DNA of 64,000 nt. It comes from JBDIVL01 sp039794405. GTDB taxonomy: Bacteria > Planctomycetota > Brocadiia > Brocadiales > Brocadiaceae. The notes beneath the pieces were generated by a model. The model was not told the DNA's origin. It ran no database searches and saw nothing but the letters and a program-made list of their open reading frames with translations. How positions within the stretch are numbered: position 1 is the first letter of the stretch; every line of letters begins with the position of its first letter. Positions 36,312-45,629 of the stretch are shown piece after piece. Made by a program: the position numbers and the translations under genes. The DNA lies in contig JBDIVL010000003.1 in NCBI GenBank assembly GCA_039794405.1, positions 73,410 through 137,409 of the forward strand, in the 5' to 3' direction.

Positions 36312-36878
36312 ATGAATGTAAGGCTTTTTGTTGCGATCGAGATTACGGAAGAAATCAGAAAAAAATTTGTACTATTCCAGAATACATTGAAAAAGGCAGA
36401 TGCAGACGTAGGATGGGTATCACCTGAAAACTTCCATATTACATTAAAATTTATTGGATATCTTGAAGAAGAAAAAATTGATACCGCTTTTGGTGTAATA
36501 AAGGACTCAGTGGTTCATATAAAGCCGTTTGATCTTGATTATATAGGAGTAGGTGTTTTTCCAAATCAAAGAAATCCACGGGTTATTTTTATTGATGTGA
36601 TAGATCCGGGAAAAAATTTAACAAGTATACATCAAAAATTAGATAATCAACTGGTACTATTAGGTGTGGAACAAGACAATCATCCATTTGAGGCACATCT
36701 TACGGTTGGACGTGTAAAAACACGAAGGAATATAAACAAACTCATAGAGAATTTAAATTCGTACAATGGGTTTAACTTTGGTTTAGAACATGTAATACAG
36801 GTAGTTCTTATGAAGAGTACCCTTTCACAGAAGGGACCCATATATACGAAGTTACAAAGTATTAATTTAGTTTCATAA
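36312..36878 (+). CDS. thpR: RNA 2',3'-cyclic phosphodiesterase (LigT/ThpR)
   Basis: 188 residues of the 2H phosphoesterase family. The two HxTx motifs are visible: HITLKFIG at residues ~43-50 and HLTVGRVK at ~130. The N-terminus RLFVAIEI is typical. It opens 2',3'-cyclic ends of RNA to 2'-phosphate. It lies two bases after the PfkB kinase gene, which implies translational coupling. The family is distant from tRNA ligases despite the old name LigT. Confidence in the family is high. Confidence 0.88.
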   Translation: MNVRLFVAIEITEEIRKKFVLFQNTLKKADADVGWVSPENFHITLKFIGYLEEEKIDTAFGVIKDSVVHIKPFDLDYIGVGVFPNQRNPRVIFIDVIDPGKNLTSIHQKLDNQLVLLGVEQDNHPFEAHLTVGRVKTRRNINKLIENLNSYNGFNFGLEHVIQVVLMKSTLSQKGPIYTKLQSINLVS

Positions 36879-36907
36879 CTTTATGGCTTTTATATGGGTG
36901 GATTATT

Positions 36908-37993
36908 ATGGTAAAACTTGAAGAAGATAAAGAAAAACGGCAACAGGCCCTGGAGAGAGCGATCTCACATATTGAAAAACAATATGGGAAGGGGACAATA
37001 ATGAAATTGGGGGGTGATACAAAGTTAGATGTTCCTACAATTTCAACAGGGACATTATCCCTGGACATTGCGCTCGGTGTGGGAGGAATCCCTCGTGGAA
37101 GGGTTGTTGAAATATTCGGTCCGGAATCTTCGGGCAAAACAACTCTCACTCTTCATATTATCGCTAATGCACAAAAGGGAGGGGGTACGGCAGCTTTTAT
37201 TGATGCAGAGCATGCCCTGGACCCTGATTATGCGAGGAAATTAGGAGTAGATTTAGATAATCTCATGGTCAACCAGCCAGATACGGGAGAACAGGCACTT
37301 GAGATTGCAGAACTCCTGGTAAGGAGCAATGCGGTAGATATTATTGCAGTTGATTCCGTGGCAGCCCTCGTTCCCCGTGCAGAAATTGAGGGAGAAATGG
37401 GCGATAGCCATGTGGGATTACAAGCGAGGTTGATGTCACAGGCATTACGTAAGCTAACGGGTTGTATCTCAAAGTCTCAGACTAGTGTCATCTTTATCAA
37501 CCAGATCCGGGAGAAGATTGGTGTAATGTACGGGGGAAATCCAGAAACAACCCCGGGTGGAAGGGCATTGAAATTTTATTCTTCGGTACGTATCGATATA
37601 CGAAAAATTGGTACGATAAAAGACGGTGATGTGAATATCGGAAGCAGGGTCCGTGCAACAATCGCTAAAAACAAGGTTGCAGCTCCCTTCCGAAAGGCAG
37701 AGTTTGATATCTTGTATAATACGGGTATATCACGGGCAGGGGATATTATCGATCTTGGAGTCGAACATCAGATTATAGAAAAATCTGGTACCTGGTTCTC
37801 TTATGGTGAAATACGTTTAGGACAGGGTAGAGAAAATTCAAGACAGTTCATTACAGAAAAACCCGAACTGATGACTGAAATTGAGCAGTCTATCCTTAAA
37901 AAAATGAGGCCAGAATTAATCACAGAGCAAACTTATGAAGGGACCTCCGATAAAACCAGGGTTGTATCCTCATTGAAAAAGGGTGAAAAATAA
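36908..37993 (+). CDS. recA: Recombinase RecA
   Basis: 361 residues. The N-terminal helix (KRQQALERAISHIEKQYGKGTIM) is followed by the ATPase core: Walker A GPESSGKTT, AFIDAEHALDP, the VDSVAALVPRAEIEGEMGDSH segment, loop L2 region and FINQIREKIGVMYG. The C-terminal domain ends in a basic rather than the usual strongly acidic tail (KTRVVSSLKKGEK). It drives strand exchange and LexA cleavage. No good LexA-type site is seen, because the gene lies inside the gltX operon and would need an internal promoter for SOS induction. Confidence 0.97.
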   Translation: MVKLEEDKEKRQQALERAISHIEKQYGKGTIMKLGGDTKLDVPTISTGTLSLDIALGVGGIPRGRVVEIFGPESSGKTTLTLHIIANAQKGGGTAAFIDAEHALDPDYARKLGVDLDNLMVNQPDTGEQALEIAELLVRSNAVDIIAVDSVAALVPRAEIEGEMGDSHVGLQARLMSQALRKLTGCISKSQTSVIFINQIREKIGVMYGGNPETTPGGRALKFYSSVRIDIRKIGTIKDGDVNIGSRVRATIAKNKVAAPFRKAEFDILYNTGISRAGDIIDLGVEHQIIEKSGTWFSYGEIRLGQGRENSRQFITEKPELMTEIEQSILKKMRPELITEQTYEGTSDKTRVVSSLKKGEK

Positions 37994-38003
37994 TTTATCA
38001 GTC

Positions 38004-40664
38004 ATGAAGACCAGCGAAATTCGTAATAAATTTCTCAAATTCTTTGAAAGAAAATCTCACGTTATTTTCCCCAGTGATTCATTAGTTCCACAGAATGACC
38101 CTACGCTCCTCTTTACGGGTGCAGGAATGAATCAGTTTAAAGATATGTTTCTTGGTAAAGGAAACTTACCTGTTAAGAAGGCAACAACTTGTCAGAAATG
38201 TCTCCGCACCGGGGATATCGAGAACGTAGGGAAGACGGCATCCCACCATACATTTTTTGAAATGCTGGGAAACTTTTCTTTTGGTGACTATTTCAAAAAA
38301 GAAACCATTGAATGGGCATGGGAATTCTTAGTACAAGAGTTAAAAATCCCGGAAGAACGCCTGAGCGTCAGTGTCTATAAAGATGACCATGAGTCGTGCG
38401 AAATTTGGGAAAAATACATCCATATACCCAAATCAAGAATATATCATTATGATGAAAAGGACAATTTCTGGCCGTCAAATGCCCCAAAGCTTGGTCCCAA
38501 TGGGCCTTGCGGTCCGTGTTCTGAGATATTTTTTGACCAGGGAGAAAAAACCGGCTGCGGCCGAAAAGAATGCGAACCTGCCTGCGAATGTGATCGTTTT
38601 GTAGAAATTTGGAATTTAGTTTTTACCCAATATAACCGCAGAGAAGGGGGAGTGCTAGAACCATTACCACACAAGAATGTAGATACCGGTATGGGGTTAG
38701 AGAGAATGGCACGTGTCATGCAAGGGGTGCAGACGAATTTTGACATCGACATTTTCCATCCCATTATTGAGTGCATAGAAGAAATCTCAAATGTAAAATA
38801 TAATGGGCGAATAGAGAGCGCCATACTCATGCGTCGTATCGCTGATCATGTAAAAGCTTGCACATTTTGTATTTCGGATGGTGTTCTCCCCAGCAATGAA
38901 GGACGTGGATATGTGGAAAGGCGGTTATTAAGAAGAGCCATACGAGATGGTACGCAATTAGGGATAAAAGAATCCTTCCTCTATAAATTGGTACCAATTG
39001 TTAGTAATGTAATGCAAGATTATTATCCAGACGTTAAGCAGCGCAGAGAAAATATTGCACGAATTGTAAAAAGCGAGGAAGAGAAGTTTCATGAAACCCT
39101 TGACCAGGGAACGCGGATATTAGAGGAACTTATGAGAGCCCTGGAAAAAAGTAACCAGAGAACCCTTCCAGGCCGTGAAGCCTTCAAATTATATGATACG
39201 TATGGATTTCCCCTGGAAATGACAGAATCAATTCTTTGTGAGAAAGGTTTCGATGTTGATAAAGATGCCTTCGAAGAAGAACTGAAAAGGCAGCGATTAC
39301 AAGCAAGGGCTTCCTCTCAGATGACAGGACAAATCTTCGATACCGGTCCACTGAGCAAAATAAAGGATATCTCAAAAGGTACAAAATTTGTCGGTTATGA
39401 ACAATACACATGCGAAGGACGGATAATAGCCATTATACAAAATGGCCAGCTTGTGGATGTTGCTCTGGCAGGAAATGAGGTGACGATACTCTTGGATCAA
39501 ACACCATTCTATGGGGAATCGGGTGGGCAAATCGGTGACAGAGGTATTTTGGAATCAAATGGGTGTCATATCCAAATTACTGATACAAAAAAAAGCGATG
39601 ATTTTATTCTCCATATTGGAAAAATAGGAAAAGGAGAACTAAAGAAAGGAAGCGTGGTAAATGCAAAGATTGATGTTCAGCGGAGAAATGCTATTCGGAG
39701 AAACCATTCAGCGACGCACATCCTCCACCATACCTTGCGAAAAGTGATTGGCCAGCATGCAGAACAAGCAGGTTCCCTGGTAACACCTGATCGCTTGCGA
39801 TTTGACTTTCAACATTTCTCAGGCCTGACGAAAGAGGAAATTACACGAATCGAAGATATTGTAAACGAAAAAATATTGGAAGATATGCCCGTATCAGTAC
39901 AAGAACTAACAATCCAGGAGGCAAGGGATATTGGTGCTGTAGCCCTGTTTGGGGAGAAATATGGAGAGTTGGTCCGGGTGGTTTCCATCGGTAATTTCAG
40001 TAAAGAATTGTGTGGTGGAACTCATGTAAACGGTACGGGAGAAATCGGATTATTTAGAATAGAAAACGAATCATCTGTTGCTGCCGGGGTTAGACGTGTT
40101 GAAGCTGTAACAGGTATGGCTTCTTTAAGTCGAAGCCGGGAAAAAGAGCGTATTGTTCAGGAGATATGTGATATCCTCGGCACGAATGAGGATAAACTGG
40201 TTACAAAAACACAGGAAATCTTGCACGAACTGAAAAACTCACAGAAAGAAGTCTACAGAATAAAACAAAAAGAGTTAAGCAGTAAGATAAACCCCTTTAT
40301 AGAACAGGCAAAAGAAGTTTCAGGAGTTAAGATTGTTACAAGGAGACTGGAGGATGTGACCGCAGATGACTTGAGAAAAACAGCAGACATGTTAATAAAG
40401 TCAGCTCAAGAGGTTGCTGTCGTATTAGGATCTACTCAGAATGGGCGTGTAACATTAATCGCTGCCTTAAGTTCTAAACTGATAAATCTCGGCCTCCATG
40501 CAGGAAATATTGCAAAAGAAGTAGCGAAAGTTGTTGGAGGCGGGGGAGGTGGAAGGCCGGACATGGCACAGGCAGGCGGTCAGTATCCAGACAAACTAGA
40601 TGAAGCGCTTCGTTTTGCTACAGAACTATTAAAGAATAAAATACAGCAAAACTTAGTTAAGTAG
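38004..40664 (+). CDS. alaS: Alanyl-tRNA synthetase
   Basis: 886 residues from MKTSEIRNKFL, the normal AlaRS N-terminus. A GTG seven codons upstream overlaps the end of recA and is a possible alternative. The class-II catalytic domain occupies ~1-420 with FTGAGMNQFKDMFLG and the CLRTGDIENVG segment. The editing domain has HSATHILHHTLR and CGGTHV, the zinc-binding HxxxH and CxxxH pairs. The C-terminal oligomerisation part ends near the GGGGGGRPDMAQAGG glycine-rich motif typical of AlaRS. It charges tRNA-Ala and edits Ser/Gly mischarges. Confidence 0.96.
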   Translation: MKTSEIRNKFLKFFERKSHVIFPSDSLVPQNDPTLLFTGAGMNQFKDMFLGKGNLPVKKATTCQKCLRTGDIENVGKTASHHTFFEMLGNFSFGDYFKKETIEWAWEFLVQELKIPEERLSVSVYKDDHESCEIWEKYIHIPKSRIYHYDEKDNFWPSNAPKLGPNGPCGPCSEIFFDQGEKTGCGRKECEPACECDRFVEIWNLVFTQYNRREGGVLEPLPHKNVDTGMGLERMARVMQGVQTNFDIDIFHPIIECIEEISNVKYNGRIESAILMRRIADHVKACTFCISDGVLPSNEGRGYVERRLLRRAIRDGTQLGIKESFLYKLVPIVSNVMQDYYPDVKQRRENIARIVKSEEEKFHETLDQGTRILEELMRALEKSNQRTLPGREAFKLYDTYGFPLEMTESILCEKGFDVDKDAFEEELKRQRLQARASSQMTGQIFDTGPLSKIKDISKGTKFVGYEQYTCEGRIIAIIQNGQLVDVALAGNEVTILLDQTPFYGESGGQIGDRGILESNGCHIQITDTKKSDDFILHIGKIGKGELKKGSVVNAKIDVQRRNAIRRNHSATHILHHTLRKVIGQHAEQAGSLVTPDRLRFDFQHFSGLTKEEITRIEDIVNEKILEDMPVSVQELTIQEARDIGAVALFGEKYGELVRVVSIGNFSKELCGGTHVNGTGEIGLFRIENESSVAAGVRRVEAVTGMASLSRSREKERIVQEICDILGTNEDKLVTKTQEILHELKNSQKEVYRIKQKELSSKINPFIEQAKEVSGVKIVTRRLEDVTADDLRKTADMLIKSAQEVAVVLGSTQNGRVTLIAALSSKLINLGLHAGNIAKEVAKVVGGGGGGRPDMAQAGGQYPDKLDEALRFATELLKNKIQQNLVK

Positions 40665-40677
40665 CCTCTTATTTTAC

Positions 40678-40706
40678 TTGACAATAGTGATGTCTCTCTA
40701 TAAAAT
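40678..40706 (+). promoter_or_regulatory. Promoter of rpmF-plsX-fab cluster
   Basis: TTGACA (40678-40683), 17-base spacer, TAAAAT (40701-40706), five of six matches at the -10. It lies in the alaS-rpmF gap and gives a leader of ~80 bases before rpmF. Confidence 0.65.
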
Positions 40707-40792
40707 CGCTGGTTTAAAAGTGTAATAGATATTATATTATGTATAGAGAATTTTTATGGAAAAATTCGTACAGAATTTTATCGAGGTGATAA

Positions 40793-41020
40793 ATGCCTAA
40801 TCCAAAAAGAAGGTTTTCAAATTCAAGAACACGCAAGAGACGTACGCACGACAAGTTAACTCCTCCAATCATTCCGCTCGCTGAAAATATGGAAAGAGGT
40901 GCTGGCGTACGATCGAAACGATATATTTGTTCACATTGTAAACAGGTAAACCAACCACATACTATTTGTCACAATTGCGGCTATTACCGAGGAAAACAGG
41001 TAATTTCTGTTGAAAGATAG
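40793..41020 (+). CDS. rpmF: 50S ribosomal protein L32
   Basis: 75 residues, a little longer than the common ~60. It begins MPNPKRRFSNSRTRKRR, the basic L32 start, and has the zinc-binding pairs CSHC (Cys46, Cys49) and CHNCG (Cys59, Cys62). The insert LTPPIIPLAENMERGAGVRS between the basic part and the zinc ribbon accounts for the extra length. It precedes plsX, as in many bacteria, where rpmF and fatty-acid genes share a transcript. It has its own promoter. Confidence 0.93.
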   Translation: MPNPKRRFSNSRTRKRRTHDKLTPPIIPLAENMERGAGVRSKRYICSHCKQVNQPHTICHNCGYYRGKQVISVER

Positions 41021-41023
41021 CCC

Positions 41024-42040
41024 ATGAGAGTTGCGGTAGACGTAATGGGTGGAGATAAGGCTCCGCATGAGATTGTTAAGGGGTCGGTACTTGCTGCACA
41101 GCAATTTCCTGATGATGAGATTGTCTTGGTTGGTAATGAGAAAGAAATACAACGAGAACTCAGCCTTTACGGAAGAGTTCAGAAAAACATTTCTATTCAT
41201 CATACATCTCAAGTGGTTCAGATGGATGACCCTGCTACCTATTCTATACGTCAAAAAAAGGATTCATCAATTACACGAAGTATCCAGCTTGTAGCAAATG
41301 GAGATGTCGCCGCCGTTGTTAGCGCAGGACATACGGGTGCTACCGTAGCTGCATCAACGTTATATTTAAAGACACTGAAGGGGGTTCAACGCCCTGGTAT
41401 TGTTGCAGCACTTCCTACACGACATGGAATATGCTCAATCATCGATATAGGAGCAAATATTGCCTGTAAGCCTATACATCTCTTTCAGTATGGTATTATG
41501 GCAGCGGTGTTTATTAAGTATATCTTCGGTATTGATGATCCAAAGATTGGACTTCTGAATATTGGTGAAGAAAATGCGAAGGGGAATGATCTTGCAAAAG
41601 AAACTTTTCTGCTTTTCTCCAATTCATCTTTAAATTTTGTAGGAAATGTTGAAGGTCGTGAAATATTTGATAGTAAAGCAGATATTGTTGTATGTGAAGG
41701 TTTTGTAGGAAATGTGATGCTAAAATTTGCAGAAGGGCTTTCCATGAGCCTTTTGTCAACAATTAAATCAGAAGCAATGAAGACGCTCTGGTCGAAACTT
41801 GGTTTGTGGCTATGCAGACCATCATTTGAAGTACTAAGGGCAAAAATGGACTTTGCAGAATATGGTGGTGCTCCTCTGCTTGGCGTTAATGGTGTTTGTA
41901 TTATATGCCATGGAAGATCAGATTCCAGGGCCATTCGAAACGCCGTAAGAGTCGCATTGCAGTTATCAAGAAACAAAATTAATGAGCACATTATCTCTGG
42001 GCTAGAAAAGTACAATACTCTTGCAGTAAATGTTACTTAG
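41024..42040 (+). CDS. plsX: Phosphate acyltransferase PlsX
   Basis: 338 residues beginning MRVAVDVMGGDKAPHEIV, the PlsX signature, with SAGHTGATVAASTLYL and the LNIGEENAKGNDLAKET segment typical of the family. It converts acyl-ACP to acyl-phosphate for phospholipid synthesis on the cytoplasmic side of the membrane. It begins three bases after rpmF ends. The C-terminal GGAPLLGVNGVCIICHGRSD segment is conserved. In anammox bacteria this route would also feed the ladderane acyl chains, though nothing in this gene itself is ladderane-specific. Confidence 0.95.
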   Translation: MRVAVDVMGGDKAPHEIVKGSVLAAQQFPDDEIVLVGNEKEIQRELSLYGRVQKNISIHHTSQVVQMDDPATYSIRQKKDSSITRSIQLVANGDVAAVVSAGHTGATVAASTLYLKTLKGVQRPGIVAALPTRHGICSIIDIGANIACKPIHLFQYGIMAAVFIKYIFGIDDPKIGLLNIGEENAKGNDLAKETFLLFSNSSLNFVGNVEGREIFDSKADIVVCEGFVGNVMLKFAEGLSMSLLSTIKSEAMKTLWSKLGLWLCRPSFEVLRAKMDFAEYGGAPLLGVNGVCIICHGRSDSRAIRNAVRVALQLSRNKINEHIISGLEKYNTLAVNVT

Positions 42041-42087
42041 CTAGCTGGCTACCTATTAACCTCCTCTGGGCAATTAAGAAATTACAC

Positions 42088-43077
42088 ATGCAACAGAATC
42101 AAAGGGCATCTATTACAGGGATAGGATCTTTTCTACCGGGCAAGGTTTTAACAAACTATGACTTAGAGAAAATAGTTGATACCAGCGATGAATGGATTAC
42201 CCAGCGGACAGGTATTAAAGAGCGTCGCATTGTTGAGGACGGTGTAATAACATCTGACCTTGCCGCTCAGGCTTCGCTTAGGGCAATGGAAGATGCCGGA
42301 GTTTCTCCAAAAGATTTAGACTTAATTATTGCATCTACGATTACTCCTGATCATTTCTTTCCTGCAACCTCATGTTATATACAACAGAAAATAGGCGCGA
42401 CCAGGGCATGTGCCTTCGATATACTGGCAGCCTGCGCCGGGTTTATTTACGCACTTTCTATTGGCCGCAGCTTTGTAGACACTGGCGCAATGAAAACCGT
42501 CCTTGTAATCGGAGCAGAATGTCTGTCAAAAATTACTGATTATACCGATCGCAAAACCTGTGTGTTATTTGGAGATGGAGCCGGTGCTGTGATTATCCAG
42601 AAAAGCGGCACAAAACATGAAATTCTCGATACGAACTTGGCTGCAGATGGATCACAGGCAGACGTGCTTATCATGCCGGGAGGCGGGTCAAAACATCCTG
42701 CTACTCTAGAGTCAATTCAGCAGCGAATGCATTACATTAAATTTAAGGGAAAAGAAGTATTCAAACTGGCAATTAACAATATAACAAATCTGATCTACGA
42801 GACAGTAGAAAAAAACGGGTTAAAATTGAGTGATATTGATTTAATCATCCCCCACCAGAGCAATTTACGGATTATCGAGGCAACTATGGAGAAACTTGGG
42901 CTACCAATGGAAAAGGCGTTTGTCAATATTGACAAATACGGAAATACATCTTCTGCCTCCATCCCCATCGCAATTGATGAAGCCCGAAAAGAAGGGCGTA
43001 TCAAGAAAGGAAACATTGTTATGCTGGTGGCATTTGGGGGAGGATTGACATGGGGATCATCAATCATTAGGTGGTAG
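42088..43077 (+). CDS. fabH: 3-oxoacyl-ACP synthase III (KAS III)
   Basis: 329 residues of the thiolase fold. Catalytic Cys lies in DILAACAGFIYAL (residue ~113), His in IIPHQSNLRIIEA, and Asn in KYGNTSSASIPIA. The N-terminus ASITGIGSFLPGKVLTN and SDEWITQRTGIKERR are typical. It starts fatty-acid chains by joining an acyl-CoA to malonyl-ACP. It overlaps the region just before fabD. No strong ribosome-binding site precedes the ATG. Many anammox genomes carry several FabH/FabF paralogues, and this is the housekeeping-context copy. Confidence 0.94.
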   Translation: MQQNQRASITGIGSFLPGKVLTNYDLEKIVDTSDEWITQRTGIKERRIVEDGVITSDLAAQASLRAMEDAGVSPKDLDLIIASTITPDHFFPATSCYIQQKIGATRACAFDILAACAGFIYALSIGRSFVDTGAMKTVLVIGAECLSKITDYTDRKTCVLFGDGAGAVIIQKSGTKHEILDTNLAADGSQADVLIMPGGGSKHPATLESIQQRMHYIKFKGKEVFKLAINNITNLIYETVEKNGLKLSDIDLIIPHQSNLRIIEATMEKLGLPMEKAFVNIDKYGNTSSASIPIAIDEARKEGRIKKGNIVMLVAFGGGLTWGSSIIRW

Positions 43078-43082
43078 AAAAT

Positions 43083-44018
43083 ATGCGAAAAGTAGCATTC
43101 CTATTCCCTGGCCAGGGTGCACAATATGTGGGAATGGGTAAGGATTTTTACGCACAGTTTAAAGAAGCGCAGGAGGTGTTTGACAATGCCAGCGAAATTC
43201 TGGGATTTGACATAGCTAAGCTTTGTTTTCAAGGAAAGCAGGAAGAGCTTAATAAAACTGCCATTTGTCAGCCTGCTATATTCCTAACCAGCATGGCAAT
43301 CCTGGAGGTGCTAAAGAAAAATTCTCCGATTCAAATAGATAAATGCCTTGCTGTTGCGGGGCTGAGTCTGGGAGAATACACAGCCCATGCATCTACAGGT
43401 TCGATAACATTTCAAGATGCTTTAAGATTGGTATATAGGCGAGGTATGTTTATGCAAGAAGCCTGTGATGAGAACCCGGGAGGAATGGTTTCCATTATTG
43501 GTTTGGAAGATGAAAAAGTAGAACAGATATGCGAGGAAATGAGGCCGTCTGGAATTATTTGTGCTGCGAATTATAACTGTCCAGGACAAGTAGTCATCTC
43601 AGGTGAAAAGGCTGTTTTAGAAAAAGCATCTGCCTTGGCTAGGCAACGTGGTGCGAAGATGGTTGTTCCTTTAAAGGTAGACGGGGCCTTTCATTCAGAA
43701 TTAATGAGTCCTGCAAGCAGGAGACTTACCGAAGAACTGGAATCAACGCCTATTTCAGAATCAAATATTCCGGTTGTTGCAAACATCCATGCAGGATATG
43801 TAAAAAAACATAATGAGATAAAAATGTCATTGGCAAAGCAATTAACAAGCCCTGTACGGTGGCATCAATCAGTCCGTGCGCTTATACAGGACGGATTTAA
43901 TCAGTTTTATGAAATTGGCCCTGGAAAATCTTTATCGGGACTTATGAGAAGAATTGATTCTACTCAGGAAATAAGGAACATTGATACCGTAGAGGCTTTT
44001 AAGAATTTGACAAATTGA
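43083..44018 (+). CDS. fabD: Malonyl-CoA:ACP transacylase
   Basis: 311 residues from the ATG at 43083, since MRKVAFLFPGQGAQYVGMG is the normal start. The GTG at 43071 would overlap fabH. The active-site Ser lies in GLSLGEYTA, the His in VDGAFHSELM, with the Arg in the RGMFMQEA segment. It loads malonyl groups onto ACP. The product is used by FabH and FabF, encoded on either side. A GGTGG within the fabH end may serve as the ribosome-binding site. Confidence 0.95.
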   Translation: MRKVAFLFPGQGAQYVGMGKDFYAQFKEAQEVFDNASEILGFDIAKLCFQGKQEELNKTAICQPAIFLTSMAILEVLKKNSPIQIDKCLAVAGLSLGEYTAHASTGSITFQDALRLVYRRGMFMQEACDENPGGMVSIIGLEDEKVEQICEEMRPSGIICAANYNCPGQVVISGEKAVLEKASALARQRGAKMVVPLKVDGAFHSELMSPASRRLTEELESTPISESNIPVVANIHAGYVKKHNEIKMSLAKQLTSPVRWHQSVRALIQDGFNQFYEIGPGKSLSGLMRRIDSTQEIRNIDTVEAFKNLTN

Positions 44019-44149
44019 ATTAACCACGGATCAACACGGATAAACACTGATAAAATATATTAGTATGAAAAAATACTCTGAAACCCGCATACAGAAAATG
44101 AAAATTCCTATACAATTGAATTAATTTTGGAAGATAAGGAGGTAAAACC

Positions 44150-44383
44150 GTGTCTGCAATTGAAGAAAAGGTTAAGGAAATTATCACAAAGCAAATGGGG
44201 GTAAAACCTGAACAAATCACGAAAGAGACTTCATTTATTAATGATCTTGGAGCCGATTCACTCGATACCGTAGAACTGATTATGGAATTTGAGGATGCCT
44301 TTGATATGAACATTCCTGATGAAGAAGCAGAAAAAATACGAACCGTCGGGGATGCTGTTAAATACATTGAAGAACATAAATAA
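44150..44383 (+). CDS. acpP: Acyl carrier protein
   Basis: 77 residues starting at GTG with AAGGAGG seven to eight bases ahead. The phosphopantetheine Ser37 lies in GADSLDTVEL. The helix pattern and acidic composition (FEDAFDMNIPDEEAEKI) are those of a fatty-acid ACP. The gap before it (44019-44149) holds a CCACGGATCAACACGGATAA repeat common in intergenic DNA. It is directly followed by fabF, whose ATG is one base after its stop. Confidence 0.96.
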   Translation: MSAIEEKVKEIITKQMGVKPEQITKETSFINDLGADSLDTVELIMEFEDAFDMNIPDEEAEKIRTVGDAVKYIEEHK

Positions 44384-44384
44384 A

Positions 44385-45629
44385 ATGCAAGAACGAAGAA
44401 GAATCGTTATTACCGGCGTTGGAGCAATTACCCCTTTAGGGAAGGAAAAAAGGCAAATCTGGTCGGCATTATGTGCAGGGCAGAGCGGTATAAAACCCAT
44501 CACTTCTTTTGATACCTCTGCCTTTGATGTACACTTTGGTGGAGAAGCCAGTGATTTTGATCCTACCCTATGGTTTGACGTTAAGGAAGTGCGCCGTTTA
44601 GATCGTTTTGCTCAATTTGCTCTGGCTGCTTCTATATTAGCAGTGAAAGATTCTGAACTGAATCTGAGTAACTTTGATCAAACAAGAGTAGGCGTTGTAA
44701 TTGGTTCAGGCATGGGAGGACTGTTGGAGCTTGAAACGCAACACAAGATCCTTATAAACAGGGGGCCTTCGAGGATATCTCCTTTCATGGTGCCGAAATT
44801 AATGGTCAATGCCGGTTCGGCACAAGTCGCTATATGGTTTGGACTAAAGGGGCCTAATTATGCATTAGTAACGGCGTGTACCACAGGTGTCAATGCTATA
44901 GGAGAGGCAGTCCATATTATTCAAAGGGGGGATGCAGATATCATGATAGCAGGAAGCTCAGAGGCGGTGATTACCCCTTTAGGCCTCAGCGGGTTTAGCG
45001 CGATGAAAGCCCTCTCTACCCGTAATGGTGAACCACAAAAAGCCAGTCGTCCCTTTGATAAAGACCGGGACGGCTTCGTTCTTTCGGAAGGGGCAGGAGT
45101 TATTGTAATCGAAGAGTTTGAAGCAGCAAGGAAAAGGGGTGCACATATCTATGCAGAAATATTAGGTTACGGGCTTAATGCAGATGCCTGCCATATCGCT
45201 GCACCGGAACAAAATGGTGATGGCGCAATGCGATGTATGAGAAGTGCATTAAAAGATGCTCGGTCTAATCCGGAAGAGATAGATTATATCAATGCACATG
45301 CTACATCAACCCCTGTAGGTGATAATATCGAAGTAAAAGCAATAAAAAAGGTTTTCGGGTCATACGCTCCCAAAATTCCTATTAGCGCTACAAAATCCAT
45401 GCTGGGACATCAGCTTGGTGCTTCAGGAAGTGTAGAGATTGTCATTTCTGCCTTGGTAATAAAGGAAGGCATTATCCCGCCAACTATTAATCATGAGATA
45501 CCTGATCCTGAATGTGCAGGATTAGATTTTGTACCCAACGCTGCCCGTGAAAAGAAGGTCAATAAAATTCTTTCCAATTCTTTTGGTTTCGGTGGGCATA
45601 ACGCCAGCATCGTCCTTGGTAAATTGTAG
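44385..45629 (+). CDS. fabF: 3-oxoacyl-ACP synthase II (KAS II)
   Basis: 414 residues from the ATG at 44385, one base after the acpP stop, in preference to an upstream ATG inside acpP. The start RRIVITGVGAITPLG is typical. The catalytic Cys (VTACTTGVNA), two His (NAHATSTPVGD and LGHQLGASGS) and the C-terminal NSFGFGGHNASIVLG are all present. It elongates acyl-ACP chains. The cluster rpmF-plsX-fabH-fabD-acpP-fabF lacks fabG, which often lies between fabD and acpP. Confidence 0.95.
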   Translation: MQERRRIVITGVGAITPLGKEKRQIWSALCAGQSGIKPITSFDTSAFDVHFGGEASDFDPTLWFDVKEVRRLDRFAQFALAASILAVKDSELNLSNFDQTRVGVVIGSGMGGLLELETQHKILINRGPSRISPFMVPKLMVNAGSAQVAIWFGLKGPNYALVTACTTGVNAIGEAVHIIQRGDADIMIAGSSEAVITPLGLSGFSAMKALSTRNGEPQKASRPFDKDRDGFVLSEGAGVIVIEEFEAARKRGAHIYAEILGYGLNADACHIAAPEQNGDGAMRCMRSALKDARSNPEEIDYINAHATSTPVGDNIEVKAIKKVFGSYAPKIPISATKSMLGHQLGASGSVEIVISALVIKEGIIPPTINHEIPDPECAGLDFVPNAAREKKVNKILSNSFGFGGHNASIVLGKL

